Assembly: GCF_021341665.1 (NCBI RefSeq)
Contig: NZ_JAJTTH010000004.1
Coordinates: 372,001 to 436,000 of the forward strand
DNA from: Pseudomonas sp. Au-Pse12
GTDB lineage: Bacteria > Pseudomonadota > Gammaproteobacteria > Pseudomonadales > Pseudomonadaceae
Reading direction: 5' to 3'
Length of the DNA: 64,000 nucleotides
Shown: piece after piece, positions 47,954 to 57,956 of the stretch
How the letters are laid out: the number at the start of each line of letters is the position of its first letter
How positions within the stretch are numbered: position 1 is the first letter of the stretch
Notes under the pieces: generated by a model
Database searches by the model: none
What the model saw: the letters and a program-made list of their open reading frames with translations, nothing else
What the model was told of the DNA's origin: nothing
Position numbers and translations under genes: made by a program

Positions 47954-48187
47954 GTGACCCAACCCGCCCCGGCCCGCCCGCCCAAGCCGCTGTACAGTAA
48001 TGTCAGTCCGGCAGTGAGTTCGCCCTGCATCAGCCTTTGCCGTCTCGATGAGGAGAAGGTCTGCCGCGGCTGTTTCCGTCATGTGGAAGACATTCGTGAA
48101 TGGCGCTCGGCCGATGATCAGCGGCGGCGCGTGATCTGTGCCCAGGCACAGCAGCGCAAGCAAAGCGCGGCGGCAGGCGGGGTTTAG
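47954..48187 (+). CDS. DUF1289 small cysteine-containing protein
   Basis: A 77-residue protein with the DUF1289 signature: SPCISLCRLDEEKVCRGCFR then EIREW-like spacing and cysteine VICAQ. The four-cysteine pattern C-x3-C-x7-C-x2-C suggests a metal site. The GTG at 47954 is four bases after the cyaY stop, suggesting translational coupling, and the alternative upstream frame would run inside cyaY. Function is unknown. Confidence 0.85.
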   Translation: MTQPAPARPPKPLYSNVSPAVSSPCISLCRLDEEKVCRGCFRHVEDIREWRSADDQRRRVICAQAQQRKQSAAAGGV

Positions 48188-48265
48188 CTTCGTACTCGTA
48201 CGGTTTGTTTATTCAGTCTGCTGTGATAGTGTCCGGCTTCGCCTCGCTACATCGAGGCCGGTGAG

Positions 48266-48299
48266 AACCCCGTCTTATTTGGCGGGGTTTTGCTTTTTT
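48266..48299 (+). terminator. Terminator or attenuator between DUF1289 gene and rnk
   Basis: AACCCCG (48266-48272) pairs with CGGGGTT (48283-48289), followed by TTGCTTTTTT. A second hairpin, GCCTCG / CGAGGC (48241-48246 and 48253-48258), lies just upstream. The pair could form a terminator for the cyaY unit or a leader attenuator of rnk. Confidence 0.7.
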
Positions 48300-48329
48300 G
48301 TGCAGAAAAAATAGGAGTCAGCCAGGATC

Positions 48330-48743
48330 ATGAGTACTGCACCATCCATCATCCTTACCCGCCTTGACGTGCAACGTCTGGAGCGTCTGATCGACAGTCT
48401 GGACGACTCGCTGCCAGGTGTCATTGCACTGCAAACCGAGTTGGATCGTGCCGAAACGCTGGTGGGTCACGATGAAGTCCCGGCCGGTGTCGTAACCATG
48501 AATTCGCGTGTGCACTGCCGTGAAGAAAGCAGTGGCAAGGACTACCACCTGACCCTGGTTTATCCACAGGACGCCAATGCCGACGAAGGCAAGATTTCGA
48601 TCCTGGCGCCGGTAGGCAGCGCCCTGCTGGGCTTGCAGGTTGGCCAGTACATCGACTGGCCGGCTCCGGGCGGCAAGACCCTGAAGCTGACCCTGCTGGA
48701 AGTGGAATACCAGCCGGAAGCCGCAGGCGACTTCCACCTCTGA
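48330..48743 (+). CDS. rnk: Rnk, nucleoside diphosphate kinase regulator
   Basis: A 137-residue protein of the Rnk family: a short N-terminal coiled coil (TRLDVQRLERLIDSLDDS) and a GreA/GreB C-terminal FKBP-like domain (ILAPVGSALLGLQVGQYIDW). Rnk binds RNA polymerase but lacks the long Gre coiled coil, so it does not stimulate cleavage. In P. aeruginosa it substitutes for AlgQ in controlling Ndk and alginate; algQ is also in this window. The strong AGGA site precedes ATG at 48330. Confidence 0.93.
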   Translation: MSTAPSIILTRLDVQRLERLIDSLDDSLPGVIALQTELDRAETLVGHDEVPAGVVTMNSRVHCREESSGKDYHLTLVYPQDANADEGKISILAPVGSALLGLQVGQYIDWPAPGGKTLKLTLLEVEYQPEAAGDFHL

Positions 48744-48750
48744 CCCTTGG

Positions 48751-51597
48751 CTAGACTTGCTCGAGCGCGTCGTTCAGTGCGCGCTCCAGGCTGGCCTTGT
48801 AGCGCAGATAGAGAATGCTCGGGCTTTGTACATCGCCGAGCAGGCCGGACAGGTCCAGGTCAGTGATGTAGCAGCGATAGCGCTCCGTTTCGTGGCGCTG
48901 TCCGACGATTTCCTGGGCCACCGCGCTGTACAGCTGGTCTGCATATTCCAGATCGGAAAACTCCCGTTGATTGCAGTACAGCGAGACTTGCACCTGGCCC
49001 GGTGCGGCCTTGCCGATGATCGCCTGCACATCGTAGAACGCCTTGTCGACGGGTGTCGGTGGGGCCGGCCGAGGCTCTACCCGACGTGCGCGGCCGGTGC
49101 CTGAGGGCAATATCTGCAAGTAGAGTGTGTCCAAAGGTTTCTCGGCTTGGCTGCTGTCCATCGGCAGCAGCGCCTCGCGGCGGTAGAGAATCGATTGCAG
49201 GAAACGCTGCAGGGGCACCAGCAGGCTGTGCTCGTCGTGATAGGGCAGGGTTTGCTGCCACAGCGCGTTGCACTCATCCAGCACGTAGAGTTCGGCGTAG
49301 TCGTCGATGATCCGGTAAAACACCTGGATGCAGTCCGGCTGGCCCATGGGCAGGATCAGCGCCAGGTCGTGGTCTTCCAGCGCCATCGGGTCCAGGTGCA
49401 GGGGGCTGTAGCGGGTCTGTTCCTGGCCCAGGTATTCCTGCAAGGCGCCGAGGGTGGCCATTGCCCGGTGCCGAACCTGCCCTGGCACCAGTTCAAGTAC
49501 GTGATAGTGCTGCTGCACTTGGACCAGGTAGCGGTAGTTGAGCTGGCTGAGCAGCAGGTTGTGCGCGGTTTCGAACAACTCCTCCACTCGGCGGGCGATG
49601 AATTGCGCGCGGTTGTGGCAGAAGCAGCGTACCCGCAGTCGCGGTTGCGGGCCGGCCGGCAGATTGTTCAGGTAGTCCCGCAGGCAGTCGAGCAGCGCGT
49701 GCTCGGCGTCGTAGCGGCCGACCATCACTTCGTTCCAGCTGTTGAGCGTGACCTGGTCGAGGGTCAGCACCAGGTTCTCGCGTACTCCGGCGTAGCTCAG
49801 CGAGTCGGTGCGCTCGGTGGTCATCAGGATGTTCAGGTCGCGGTGATGCTTGAGGGGGTCGACCCCGACGTTCACCAGGATCAGCACTTCACTGGGCACG
49901 GCGGCGCGCAGCAACTGTTCTTCGCTGACCGTCGTCAGCGGCAGCGGTACGGTCTGCTGCAAGCTGCCCAGCAGGTTGAACAGTTCGAACTCGCTGAGGT
50001 CGCTGCCGCCCGGGTGCAGCGCCAGGCGGGTGCTGCTGTCGATCACGCCGTTGCGATGGCACCAGGTGAGCAGCTCCAGCAGCTCGCGACTGCGTTTGAT
50101 CGGGGCAAAATGCTCCCATTCCAGAGCCGTCAGGTTGCCGTTGTACAGCCCCCAATGGTGCTGTCCGGGCTCCTTCTTGTTCGGTGCCTGTACCAGGGTC
50201 AGGGTGTCTTCGGCCAGGTCCGGGGCGATGCCGGGGTTGATGAACTCGATCTTCCCGGCCTTGCGCTCGAAGGCGGCGTACAGGCGTCGGCCCAGTACAT
50301 TCAGGTCGCGCTTGTTGATCAGGCTGGCGGCTTGCTCGGTACGGGCGAACTGGGTCAGGAAGCGATAGCTGTAGTTGAGTTCGTTGACCAGCGCCCGGCG
50401 TTCGCTGCTGACCTGCCGCACTTTCCACTGGCTGCGGCTGTCCAGTAGGGCCAGTTGGCGCTGGTCCCAACCCCACTCGCCGGCCAGGCGCTCCAGCAGG
50501 GCCCGCTGCCAGCTCGGGCTGCGGGCGGCGTTGCCGGTGGTGAGCTTGCGGTTGACCTTGAGGTAGAGGCTGCGGCGCACCAGTTCCAGGCGCTCCGGCT
50601 CGCCGCGGGCCTTGAGGTACTCCTCGATGCGCCGGTAGACCACGATGTAAGGGTCCAGCTCGTCGAGGTCCAGGCGGTTGGCAAACACTGCCTGCTTGAA
50701 GCGCAGGCTCAGGCACTGGACCTTGGGATGCTCGCTGGCATAGACCTCGATCAGCAGCAGCTTGAGCACGGATTTGTAGGGCGACTCGATACCCTTGAAC
50801 AGTTGCCAGAGCCCGGCGCCGATGAACTCGCCGGGAGGAATGCGTGCCATGTGGCCCAGATCGAGATTTTCCTCGGCGGGGACAAACCGTTTGGACAGCA
50901 ATGTGTGGATGTATTGTGCGTAGCGGCCTTCCTCGTACACCGGCACCAGCCACCACAGTGGTGTACGCCCGGCCAGCCAGATGGCGGTACGGTAGAACTC
51001 GTCCAGCAGCAGGTAGTGCTGGGTGGTGCCGCAATCGTCCGAACTCAGTTGGGTGTCCCGTTCGCCGCGGACAAAGCGGCCAGGCTCGATCAGAAAGAAA
51101 TGGGCTTCGGCGCCCTGGCTGGCGGCCCAGGCTTCCAGTAATTGGCATTTCTTCTGCAACTCGGCCAGCTCGCTTTCGCTGAGGTCCGGGGCATGACAGA
51201 CCCACACATCCATATCGCTCTGGTCCGCCTGGGCGAGGGTGCCCAGGCTGCCCATGAGAAACAGGCCATGAATCGGCCGTGGCGGGTTGCCATGGCGCGG
51301 CTTGTAGGAAAACGAACGGGTCAGGCGCTGGGCTTCGGCCAAGACCTGTGGCTCGGGTTCATAGCAGGAAAGCCCCGCCGGCGTGGCTCCGGAGACATAA
51401 CCGGGCAGCAGTGGGTGATTGACGTGAAAGAACAACGGCAGCAGGTTGAGGACCAGTTGCTGGCGCGTGGACAACCCTTCCATCGCCCGGGCCATTCGCC
51501 CTTCATTCAGGGTCAGGAAACGCGCGCGCAGTTGGCCGAGAACCTTGCGATCGATTCCTTCATCCAGATCGGGGCGGATTTCGTGGGTATGGGGCAT
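48751..51597 (-). CDS. cyaA: Class I adenylate cyclase
   Basis: A 948-residue class I enzyme that makes cAMP, which in Pseudomonas acts through Vfr/Crp. The N-terminal catalytic region (about 1-500) contains HPLLPGYVSGATPAGLSCYE and the nucleotidyltransferase-like GSLGTLAQADQSDMDVWVC with its acidic metal-binding pair. The C-terminal half is regulatory. It converges with rnk with seven bases between them. Confidence 0.96.
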   Translation of the reverse strand: MPHTHEIRPDLDEGIDRKVLGQLRARFLTLNEGRMARAMEGLSTRQQLVLNLLPLFFHVNHPLLPGYVSGATPAGLSCYEPEPQVLAEAQRLTRSFSYKPRHGNPPRPIHGLFLMGSLGTLAQADQSDMDVWVCHAPDLSESELAELQKKCQLLEAWAASQGAEAHFFLIEPGRFVRGERDTQLSSDDCGTTQHYLLLDEFYRTAIWLAGRTPLWWLVPVYEEGRYAQYIHTLLSKRFVPAEENLDLGHMARIPPGEFIGAGLWQLFKGIESPYKSVLKLLLIEVYASEHPKVQCLSLRFKQAVFANRLDLDELDPYIVVYRRIEEYLKARGEPERLELVRRSLYLKVNRKLTTGNAARSPSWQRALLERLAGEWGWDQRQLALLDSRSQWKVRQVSSERRALVNELNYSYRFLTQFARTEQAASLINKRDLNVLGRRLYAAFERKAGKIEFINPGIAPDLAEDTLTLVQAPNKKEPGQHHWGLYNGNLTALEWEHFAPIKRSRELLELLTWCHRNGVIDSSTRLALHPGGSDLSEFELFNLLGSLQQTVPLPLTTVSEEQLLRAAVPSEVLILVNVGVDPLKHHRDLNILMTTERTDSLSYAGVRENLVLTLDQVTLNSWNEVMVGRYDAEHALLDCLRDYLNNLPAGPQPRLRVRCFCHNRAQFIARRVEELFETAHNLLLSQLNYRYLVQVQQHYHVLELVPGQVRHRAMATLGALQEYLGQEQTRYSPLHLDPMALEDHDLALILPMGQPDCIQVFYRIIDDYAELYVLDECNALWQQTLPYHDEHSLLVPLQRFLQSILYRREALLPMDSSQAEKPLDTLYLQILPSGTGRARRVEPRPAPPTPVDKAFYDVQAIIGKAAPGQVQVSLYCNQREFSDLEYADQLYSAVAQEIVGQRHETERYRCYITDLDLSGLLGDVQSPSILYLRYKASLERALNDALEQV

Positions 51598-51766
51598 TTC
51601 AAGCGGAGCTCGAACGTGGCGGTATTGAGGACGGCGAGCAGTTTACCGTCAGACAGGGCTGGGCTTTAAGCTGATTTAATTTTTTGACGCCAGATTTTTA
51701 ACGCTTTGAGGGCAGGATGCCTACGGAATCCGACAGACGGGAATCCCGCAGGCCGATGCAGGTGGC

Positions 51767-52012
51767 TCAGGCGGTTTCTTTGACACTCAGGATGGTCAGC
51801 AGGCCCTGGGCGTGTTCGGCGGCATCCCGGCCGAGGCTGGTCAGGTAGCCTCCATCGGGCTGGGTAATCAGTTCTTTGTCAAACAGGCGTTGGGCGGCGG
51901 AGATGGCGGAAGGGGCGGCGGTCTGATGAATCTTCAGGCCTTCCTGGGAGTTGTCCAGGTTGAAGAGTGCAAGGATTTCCAGTTCGGCAACCAACTCAGG
52001 GGTATACGACAT
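51767..52012 (-). CDS. TIGR02647 family small protein
   Basis: An 81-residue protein starting MSYTPELVAELEILALFNLD and containing AAQRLFDKELITQPDGGYLT, the signature of the TIGR02647 family of short Pseudomonas/Vibrio proteins. The helical content and SAAQRLFDKELI turn suggest a small winged-helix fold, so DNA binding is possible. Function is unknown. GGAGTCC lies before the ATG on the coding strand. Confidence 0.85.
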   Translation of the reverse strand: MSYTPELVAELEILALFNLDNSQEGLKIHQTAAPSAISAAQRLFDKELITQPDGGYLTSLGRDAAEHAQGLLTILSVKETA

Positions 52013-52206
52013 AAGGACTCCAGACTTTCTAGGAATTAGGGGTCAGCGTTCTTAAGGTGAACGCAGAAAGGCGGCGTGTCCAGCGTTCGCTGAGGAGTTT
52101 TATCCCCGGGTGCAGCGGTATTTGGCCGCAGGTCGGTGGCAGTGTAGTCGGAGGGCGAGAGGCGGGTTGGGTTGAGTGCCGGAGCTTGCGCTCCGGCTGG
52201 GCGGAT

Positions 52207-52491
52207 TCACTGCTTTTCGGGAGGCAGTTCCGGCAGGGCGCGCAGGGCGGCTTCGTACCATTGGGTGTCGAACGCACGGTCCTGTTCGAGAATTGCGTCG
52301 ATCTCGATGGCCAGTACATGGGCCATCAGATTGAGGATTTCCTCGCGCTCGTAACCCACCAGGGTCAATTTGTTGAACGTGGCCTTGGCCGCTGGCGGGT
52401 TATCGCTTTCGATCTGATTTTCGATGGCTTCGATCAGGGTGTTTTCGGCGAACTCTTCTTCGTCGGTGTCGATATCGGTTGGCTCGCTCAT
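52207..52491 (-). CDS. Conserved hypothetical protein
   Basis: A 94-residue acidic protein beginning MSEPTDIDTDEEEFAENTLI and ending PELPPEKQ. The middle (KATFNKLTLVGYEREEILNL then MAHVLAIEID) looks fully helical with a short acidic tail in front. I recognise it only as a protein commonly found near argH and cyaA in Pseudomonas; no domain is identifiable. A good ribosome-binding site (CTTTCCTTGAGGAG on the coding strand) supports translation. Confidence 0.75.
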   Translation of the reverse strand: MSEPTDIDTDEEEFAENTLIEAIENQIESDNPPAAKATFNKLTLVGYEREEILNLMAHVLAIEIDAILEQDRAFDTQWYEAALRALPELPPEKQ

Positions 52492-52616
52492 GGCAGGCTC
52501 CTCAAGGAAAGGTCGCCAGTTTACTCGTATTCAGGGTGGTGATGCTGCTGGCCAGAATTGCATTGGGCTTCTATAAAAAATGCTGCCAACCCCCTGCACG
52601 GCCTGGAGGCTATGTG

Positions 52617-53276
52617 ATGCTCAAGCTTTACGGTTTCTCTGTCAGCAACTACTACAACATGGTCAAGCTGGCGTTGCTGGAGAAAGGCCTGCCTTTCGAA
52701 GAGGTGCCTTTTTCCGGTGGCCAAACTCCGGAGGTATTGGCCATCAGTCCACGGGGCAAGGTTCCGGTGCTTGAGGTCGAGCAGGGGTACCTGAACGAAA
52801 CCAGTGTGATTCTCGAATACCTGGAGCACACCCAACCAGGTCGGGCGCTGTTGCCCAGCGATGCATTCCAGCGTGCCCAGGTGCTGGCGCTGGCCAGGGA
52901 GATCGAACTCTATATCGAGCTGCCGGCGCGGGCCTGTTATCCCGAGGCGTTCTTCGGTATGTCGGTGGCCCCGGCGATCCAGGAAAAGTCCAAGGCTGAG
53001 TTGCTGCTAGGGTTTGCCTCCCTGGCGCGGCACGGCAAATTTGCGCCTTATGTGGCCGGCGACAGCCTGAGTGTGGCGGATCTGTATTTCCTCTACAGCG
53101 TGACCCTGGCCCGGGCGGTCGGGCACAAGCTGTTCGGGGTGGACTTTCTGGAGGGGATGCCGGCGGCGAAAGCCTTGCTGGAGCGCCTGGAGCAACTGCC
53201 CAATGCCCAGCGAGTAGCAGCGGATAGAGAGGCGGCGATGCCGCAGTTCCTGGCCATGGTGGCGGCCAGGAAGTAG
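52617..53276 (+). CDS. Glutathione S-transferase family protein
   Basis: A 219-residue GST. The N-terminal thioredoxin fold starts MLKLYGFSVSNYYNMVKLAL and has the GSH-binding KVPVLEVEQGYLNETSVIL segment with the cis-Pro VPVL. The C-terminal helical domain includes LSVADLYFLYSVTLARAVG. ATG at 52617 follows GGAGGC; the frame is open upstream without support. The substrate is unknown. Confidence 0.88.
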   Translation: MLKLYGFSVSNYYNMVKLALLEKGLPFEEVPFSGGQTPEVLAISPRGKVPVLEVEQGYLNETSVILEYLEHTQPGRALLPSDAFQRAQVLALAREIELYIELPARACYPEAFFGMSVAPAIQEKSKAELLLGFASLARHGKFAPYVAGDSLSVADLYFLYSVTLARAVGHKLFGVDFLEGMPAAKALLERLEQLPNAQRVAADREAAMPQFLAMVAARK

Positions 53277-53302
53277 TGGCGCTCAAGGCGGCGCGGGTGC
53301 CT

Positions 53303-53331
53303 GGTCAGCCTGCTGATGCAGCAGGCTGACC
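53303..53331. terminator. Perfect 13-bp stem-loop between convergent gst and argH
   Basis: GGTCAGCCTGCTG (53303-53315) pairs with CAGCAGGCTGACC (53319-53331) around a 3-base loop. There is no T-tract. It lies exactly between the two convergent stop codons and is probably a shared transcript end. Confidence 0.65.
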
Positions 53332-53340
53332 GGCGACGGC

Positions 53341-54735
<1,395 letters not shown>

Positions 54736-55253
54736 GAATTCGCTCGTGATCTGCTGAAGGAAGATGGCGTAAAAACAGGCGCCGATAATAACAGGGTTGC
54801 CCGGGCTGTCGCTGGCGCTGGTCGGCAGCTTTTTTCTGTGCAGAGTGTCTGGACGGCTTGTCGCCGTCTTCGAGGGCGCAGAGACTGAGGCTGGCGCAAT
54901 CGAAAGTGCTCCAGGTCAGGCGAGTGCCTTGAGTGCGGATGGTGATATCGATCAAACGATATTTATCGATTGAGCAATATCGTCTTGGCAACCGTCTACA
55001 GTTGGACAGGAGGACCGGCACAATTGCGTAACACCCCTCGCGTGTTCGCCGTGGGCCCGTCCAGCAAGTTCACACCGCGCAGGGCCAGGCAATCCGTCCA
55101 CCAAACGAGACGGGTGCGGGCAGGGTGGGCGGCGACCACAATCACGAGGGGGGCTTTGTGTTGAAGACCAGCATTCCCTGCAACGCCGTCGCGCATCTCA
55201 CGACCTTGAACGGTACCGGGCAGGTACGGGCAAATATTGGTGCCCGACTTGCG
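54736..55253. other. Gene-poor region between argH and algR
   Basis: Over 500 bases lack a supported gene. In P. aeruginosa this place holds fimS/algZ, the histidine kinase partner of AlgR; no frame here shows kinase motifs. Short open frames lack homology and codon bias. From 54945 to 54982 there is a cluster of related AT-rich palindromic words (ATATCGAT, CGATAT, ATCGAT, ATATCG), including the inverted repeat ACGATAT (54956-54962) / ATATCGT (54977-54983). This may be part of the argH control region. Confidence 0.6.
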
Positions 55254-55281
55254 GCACTTTTTGGCCTTCGCACTAGTCTTA
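55254..55281 (+). promoter_or_regulatory. Candidate AlgU (sigma-22) promoter of algR
   Basis: GCACTT (55254-55259) and TCTTA (55277-55281) are separated by 17 bases and differ by one base each from the AlgU/RpoE-type elements GAACTT and TCTGA. The element lies about 80 bases before algR, which is AlgU-controlled in P. aeruginosa. Moderate evidence only. Confidence 0.35.
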
Positions 55282-55360
55282 GCGTGGATCGCCGTGACGG
55301 ACGTCACTCCACCTGTCTACGCTATCCTTGTGCGAGACTCACGCAGGAATCCAGCGCAAT

Positions 55361-56107
55361 ATGAATGTCCTGATCGTTGATGACGAACCCCTAGCCCGCG
55401 AGCGCCTGAGCCGGATGGTCAGTGAGCTTGAGGGATACAGTGTCCTGGAGCCCAGCGCCACCAATGGCGAAGAGGCATTGAGCCTGATCGACAGCCTGAA
55501 GCCGGATATCGTCTTGCTCGACGTCCGCATGCCTGGGCTGGATGGTCTGCAGGTAGCCGGCAAGCTGTGCGAACGCGAGACGCCTCCAGCGCTGGTGTTT
55601 TGCGCCGCGCCGGACGAATTCGCCCTGGAGGCCTTCGACACCAGCAGCGTTGGCCACCTGGTCAAGCCCGTGCGTTCCGAGCTGTTGCTGGAAGCGCTGA
55701 AAAAGGCCGAGAAACCCAACCGTGTGCAATTGGCGGCGCTGACCCGGCCGGCGGCGGAAAGCGGCAACGGCCCGCGCAGCCACATCAGTGCCCGTACACG
55801 CAAAGGCATCGAGCTGATTCCCCTGGCTCAGGTGGTGTACTTCATTGCCGACCACAAATACGTGACCCTGCGCCACGAAGGCGGTGAAGTGCTGCTGGAT
55901 GAACCCTTGAAGGCCCTCGAAGATGAGTTCGGCGACCGCTTTGTGCGTATCCACCGCAATGCGCTGGTGGCCCGTGAGCGCATCGAGCGCTTGCAACGCA
56001 CGCCGCTGGGGCATTTCCAGCTGTACCTCAAGGGGCTCAATGGCGATGCGCTGATTGTCAGCCGACGGCATGTGGCGGGCGTGCGCAAGATGATGCAACA
56101 GCTCTAG
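55361..56107 (+). CDS. algR: LytTR response regulator AlgR
   Basis: A 248-residue response regulator controlling alginate, type IV pili and rhamnolipid genes. The receiver domain keeps the acidic pocket VDDE (7-9), phosphorylation site LLDVRMPG (Asp54) and lysine in LVKPVRSE. The C-terminal LytTR DNA-binding domain includes FVRIHRNALVARERIERLQR. ATG at 55361 is chosen over a codon 11 residues upstream. The usual adjacent kinase algZ/fimS is missing from the argH-algR gap, so phosphorylation may depend on a kinase encoded elsewhere. Confidence 0.95.
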   Translation: MNVLIVDDEPLARERLSRMVSELEGYSVLEPSATNGEEALSLIDSLKPDIVLLDVRMPGLDGLQVAGKLCERETPPALVFCAAPDEFALEAFDTSSVGHLVKPVRSELLLEALKKAEKPNRVQLAALTRPAAESGNGPRSHISARTRKGIELIPLAQVVYFIADHKYVTLRHEGGEVLLDEPLKALEDEFGDRFVRIHRNALVARERIERLQRTPLGHFQLYLKGLNGDALIVSRRHVAGVRKMMQQL

Positions 56108-56233
56108 GCCGGGATTTAACCCGCGTAAATAGCGAAGCCTGGCGTCGGGAGGACGCTGCGTTTCTGATACAAGTCAAAGCTGCTTTGGCTGAGCTGTTAT
56201 TATCTGCCGTATCTATTCAGTACGGATTGATCC

Positions 56234-57175
56234 ATGTCCTCTCGCGAAATCCGCATCGCTACCCGCAAAAGTGCTTTGGCCTTGTGGCAGGCCGAATACG
56301 TCAAAGCCCGTCTGCAAGAGGCCCATCCGGGCCTTGTCGTGACCCTGGTGCCCATGGTCAGCCGCGGCGACAAACTGCTCGATTCGCCCTTGTCGAAAAT
56401 CGGTGGCAAGGGGCTGTTCGTCAAGGAGTTGGAAACCGCGCTGCTGGAAAACCAGGCCGACATCGCTGTGCACTCGATGAAAGACGTGCCGATGGATTTC
56501 CCGCAGGGCCTGGGGCTGTTCTGCATTTGCGAGCGCGAAGACCCGCGTGACGCTTTTGTCTCCAACACCTACGCCAGCCTCGACGACTTGCCCGAAGGCA
56601 GTGTGGTCGGCACCTCCAGCCTGCGTCGTCAGGCCCAGTTGCTGACCCGTCGCCCCGACCTGCAGATCCGCTTTCTGCGGGGCAACGTCAACACTCGCCT
56701 GGCCAAGCTGGATGCCGGTGAGTACGACGCCATCATTCTTGCGGCTGCCGGCCTGATCCGCCTGGGGTTCGAAGATCGCATCAGCTCTTCCATCAGCGTC
56801 GATGACAGCCTGCCCGCTGGCGGCCAGGGCGCGGTCGGTATCGAATGCCGCAGTGCCGACACTGAAATCCACGCGTTGCTGGCTCCCCTGCACCATGCCG
56901 ATACCGCCAGCCGGGTCACCGCAGAGCGAGCACTGAACAAGCATTTGAACGGTGGCTGCCAAGTGCCGATTGCCTGCTATGCGGTACTGGAAGGCGAGCA
57001 GCTCTGGCTGCGTGGCCTGGTGGGCGAGCCGAGTGGCGGCCTGCTGCTCAGTGCCGAGGCCCGCGGGCCGCGCGCGTTGGCTGCCGAGCTGGGCGTGCAA
57101 GTGGCGGACGCGCTGCTGGCGCAGGGCGCCGATGACATCCTGCGGGCGGTCTACGGCGAGGCGGGCGAGGAGTGA
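56234..57175 (+). CDS. hemC: Porphobilinogen deaminase
   Basis: HemC polymerises four porphobilinogens into hydroxymethylbilane. The 313-residue protein shows [31 protein letters not shown] and [14 protein letters not shown]. The dipyrromethane-carrying cysteine is in [12 protein letters not shown] (near residue 242). Its stop overlaps the hemD GTG by four bases (GTGA). Confidence 0.97.
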   Translation: MSSREIRIATRKSALALWQAEYVKARLQEAHPGLVVTLVPMVSRGDKLLDSPLSKIGGKGLFVKELETALLENQADIAVHSMKDVPMDFPQGLGLFCICEREDPRDAFVSNTYASLDDLPEGSVVGTSSLRRQAQLLTRRPDLQIRFLRGNVNTRLAKLDAGEYDAIILAAAGLIRLGFEDRISSSISVDDSLPAGGQGAVGIECRSADTEIHALLAPLHHADTASRVTAERALNKHLNGGCQVPIACYAVLEGEQLWLRGLVGEPSGGLLLSAEARGPRALAAELGVQVADALLAQGADDILRAVYGEAGEE

Positions 57176-57939
57176 CTGGCTGGCGCCTGTTGCTGACCCG
57201 GCCGACCGAGGACTGCGCCGCGCTGGCGGCGATCCTGGCGCAGTCCGGGGTGTTCAGCAGCAGCCTGCCATTGCTGGAAATCCAGGCTTTGCCGGTCGGC
57301 GATGCGCAGCGCTCGACCTTGCTGGCGTTCGACCAGTATTGCGCGGTGATTGTGGTCAGCAAGCCGGCAGCGCATCTCGGCCTGGGCCTGTTGCGCCAGT
57401 ATTGGCCGCAACCACCGGATCAGGCCTGGTTCAGCGTAGGCGCTGGCACCGGGCAGATTCTCGCGGATGCCGGCCTACGGGTGGCCTATCCCCAGCAGGG
57501 TGATGACAGTGAAGCCTTGCTTGAACTTCCCCAATTGCGCGAGGCTATCGGCCGGCCCGATCCACGAGTGCTGATCGTGCGTGGGGAGGGCGGGCGCGAG
57601 CTGCTCTCTGAGCGTTTGCGTGACCTAGGTGCTAGTGTCGATTATCTGGAGCTCTACCGCCGCTGCCTGCCGCACTACGCCGAGGGCGCATTGCTCCAGC
57701 GCATTCAAGTGGAACGCTTGAACGGGCTGGTGGTCAGCAGTGGGCAGGGTTTCAGCCACTTGCGGCAGTTGGCGGGGCCCGCCTGGCCGCAACTGGCGAA
57801 ATTGCCGTTGTTTGTTCCAAGCCCTCGGGTTGCCGACATGGCACACGCCGCCGGGGCGGAAAAAGTTGTGGATTGTCGCGGTGCCAGCGCCGCGGCTTTG
57901 CTAACGGCGTTACGGGAGCAACCCGTGCCCGTTCTCTAA
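57172..57939 (+). CDS. hemD: Uroporphyrinogen-III synthase
   Basis: A 255-residue enzyme that cyclises hydroxymethylbilane with inversion of ring D. HemD sequences are very divergent; this one has the two-lobed pattern with [20 protein letters not shown] (about residues 131-150) and the [10 protein letters not shown] linker. It starts with GTG overlapping hemC, and the position between hemC and hemX confirms the identity. Confidence 0.94.
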   Translation: MTGWRLLLTRPTEDCAALAAILAQSGVFSSSLPLLEIQALPVGDAQRSTLLAFDQYCAVIVVSKPAAHLGLGLLRQYWPQPPDQAWFSVGAGTGQILADAGLRVAYPQQGDDSEALLELPQLREAIGRPDPRVLIVRGEGGRELLSERLRDLGASVDYLELYRRCLPHYAEGALLQRIQVERLNGLVVSSGQGFSHLRQLAGPAWPQLAKLPLFVPSPRVADMAHAAGAEKVVDCRGASAAALLTALREQPVPVL

Positions 57940-57956
57940 ACGCAAAGGATGGATAC

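Noticed and set aside
54970-55364. Small open frames in the argH-algR gap as genes or as an algZ remnant
   Set aside because: They show no histidine kinase motifs, no family similarity I can see and no convincing ribosome-binding sites.
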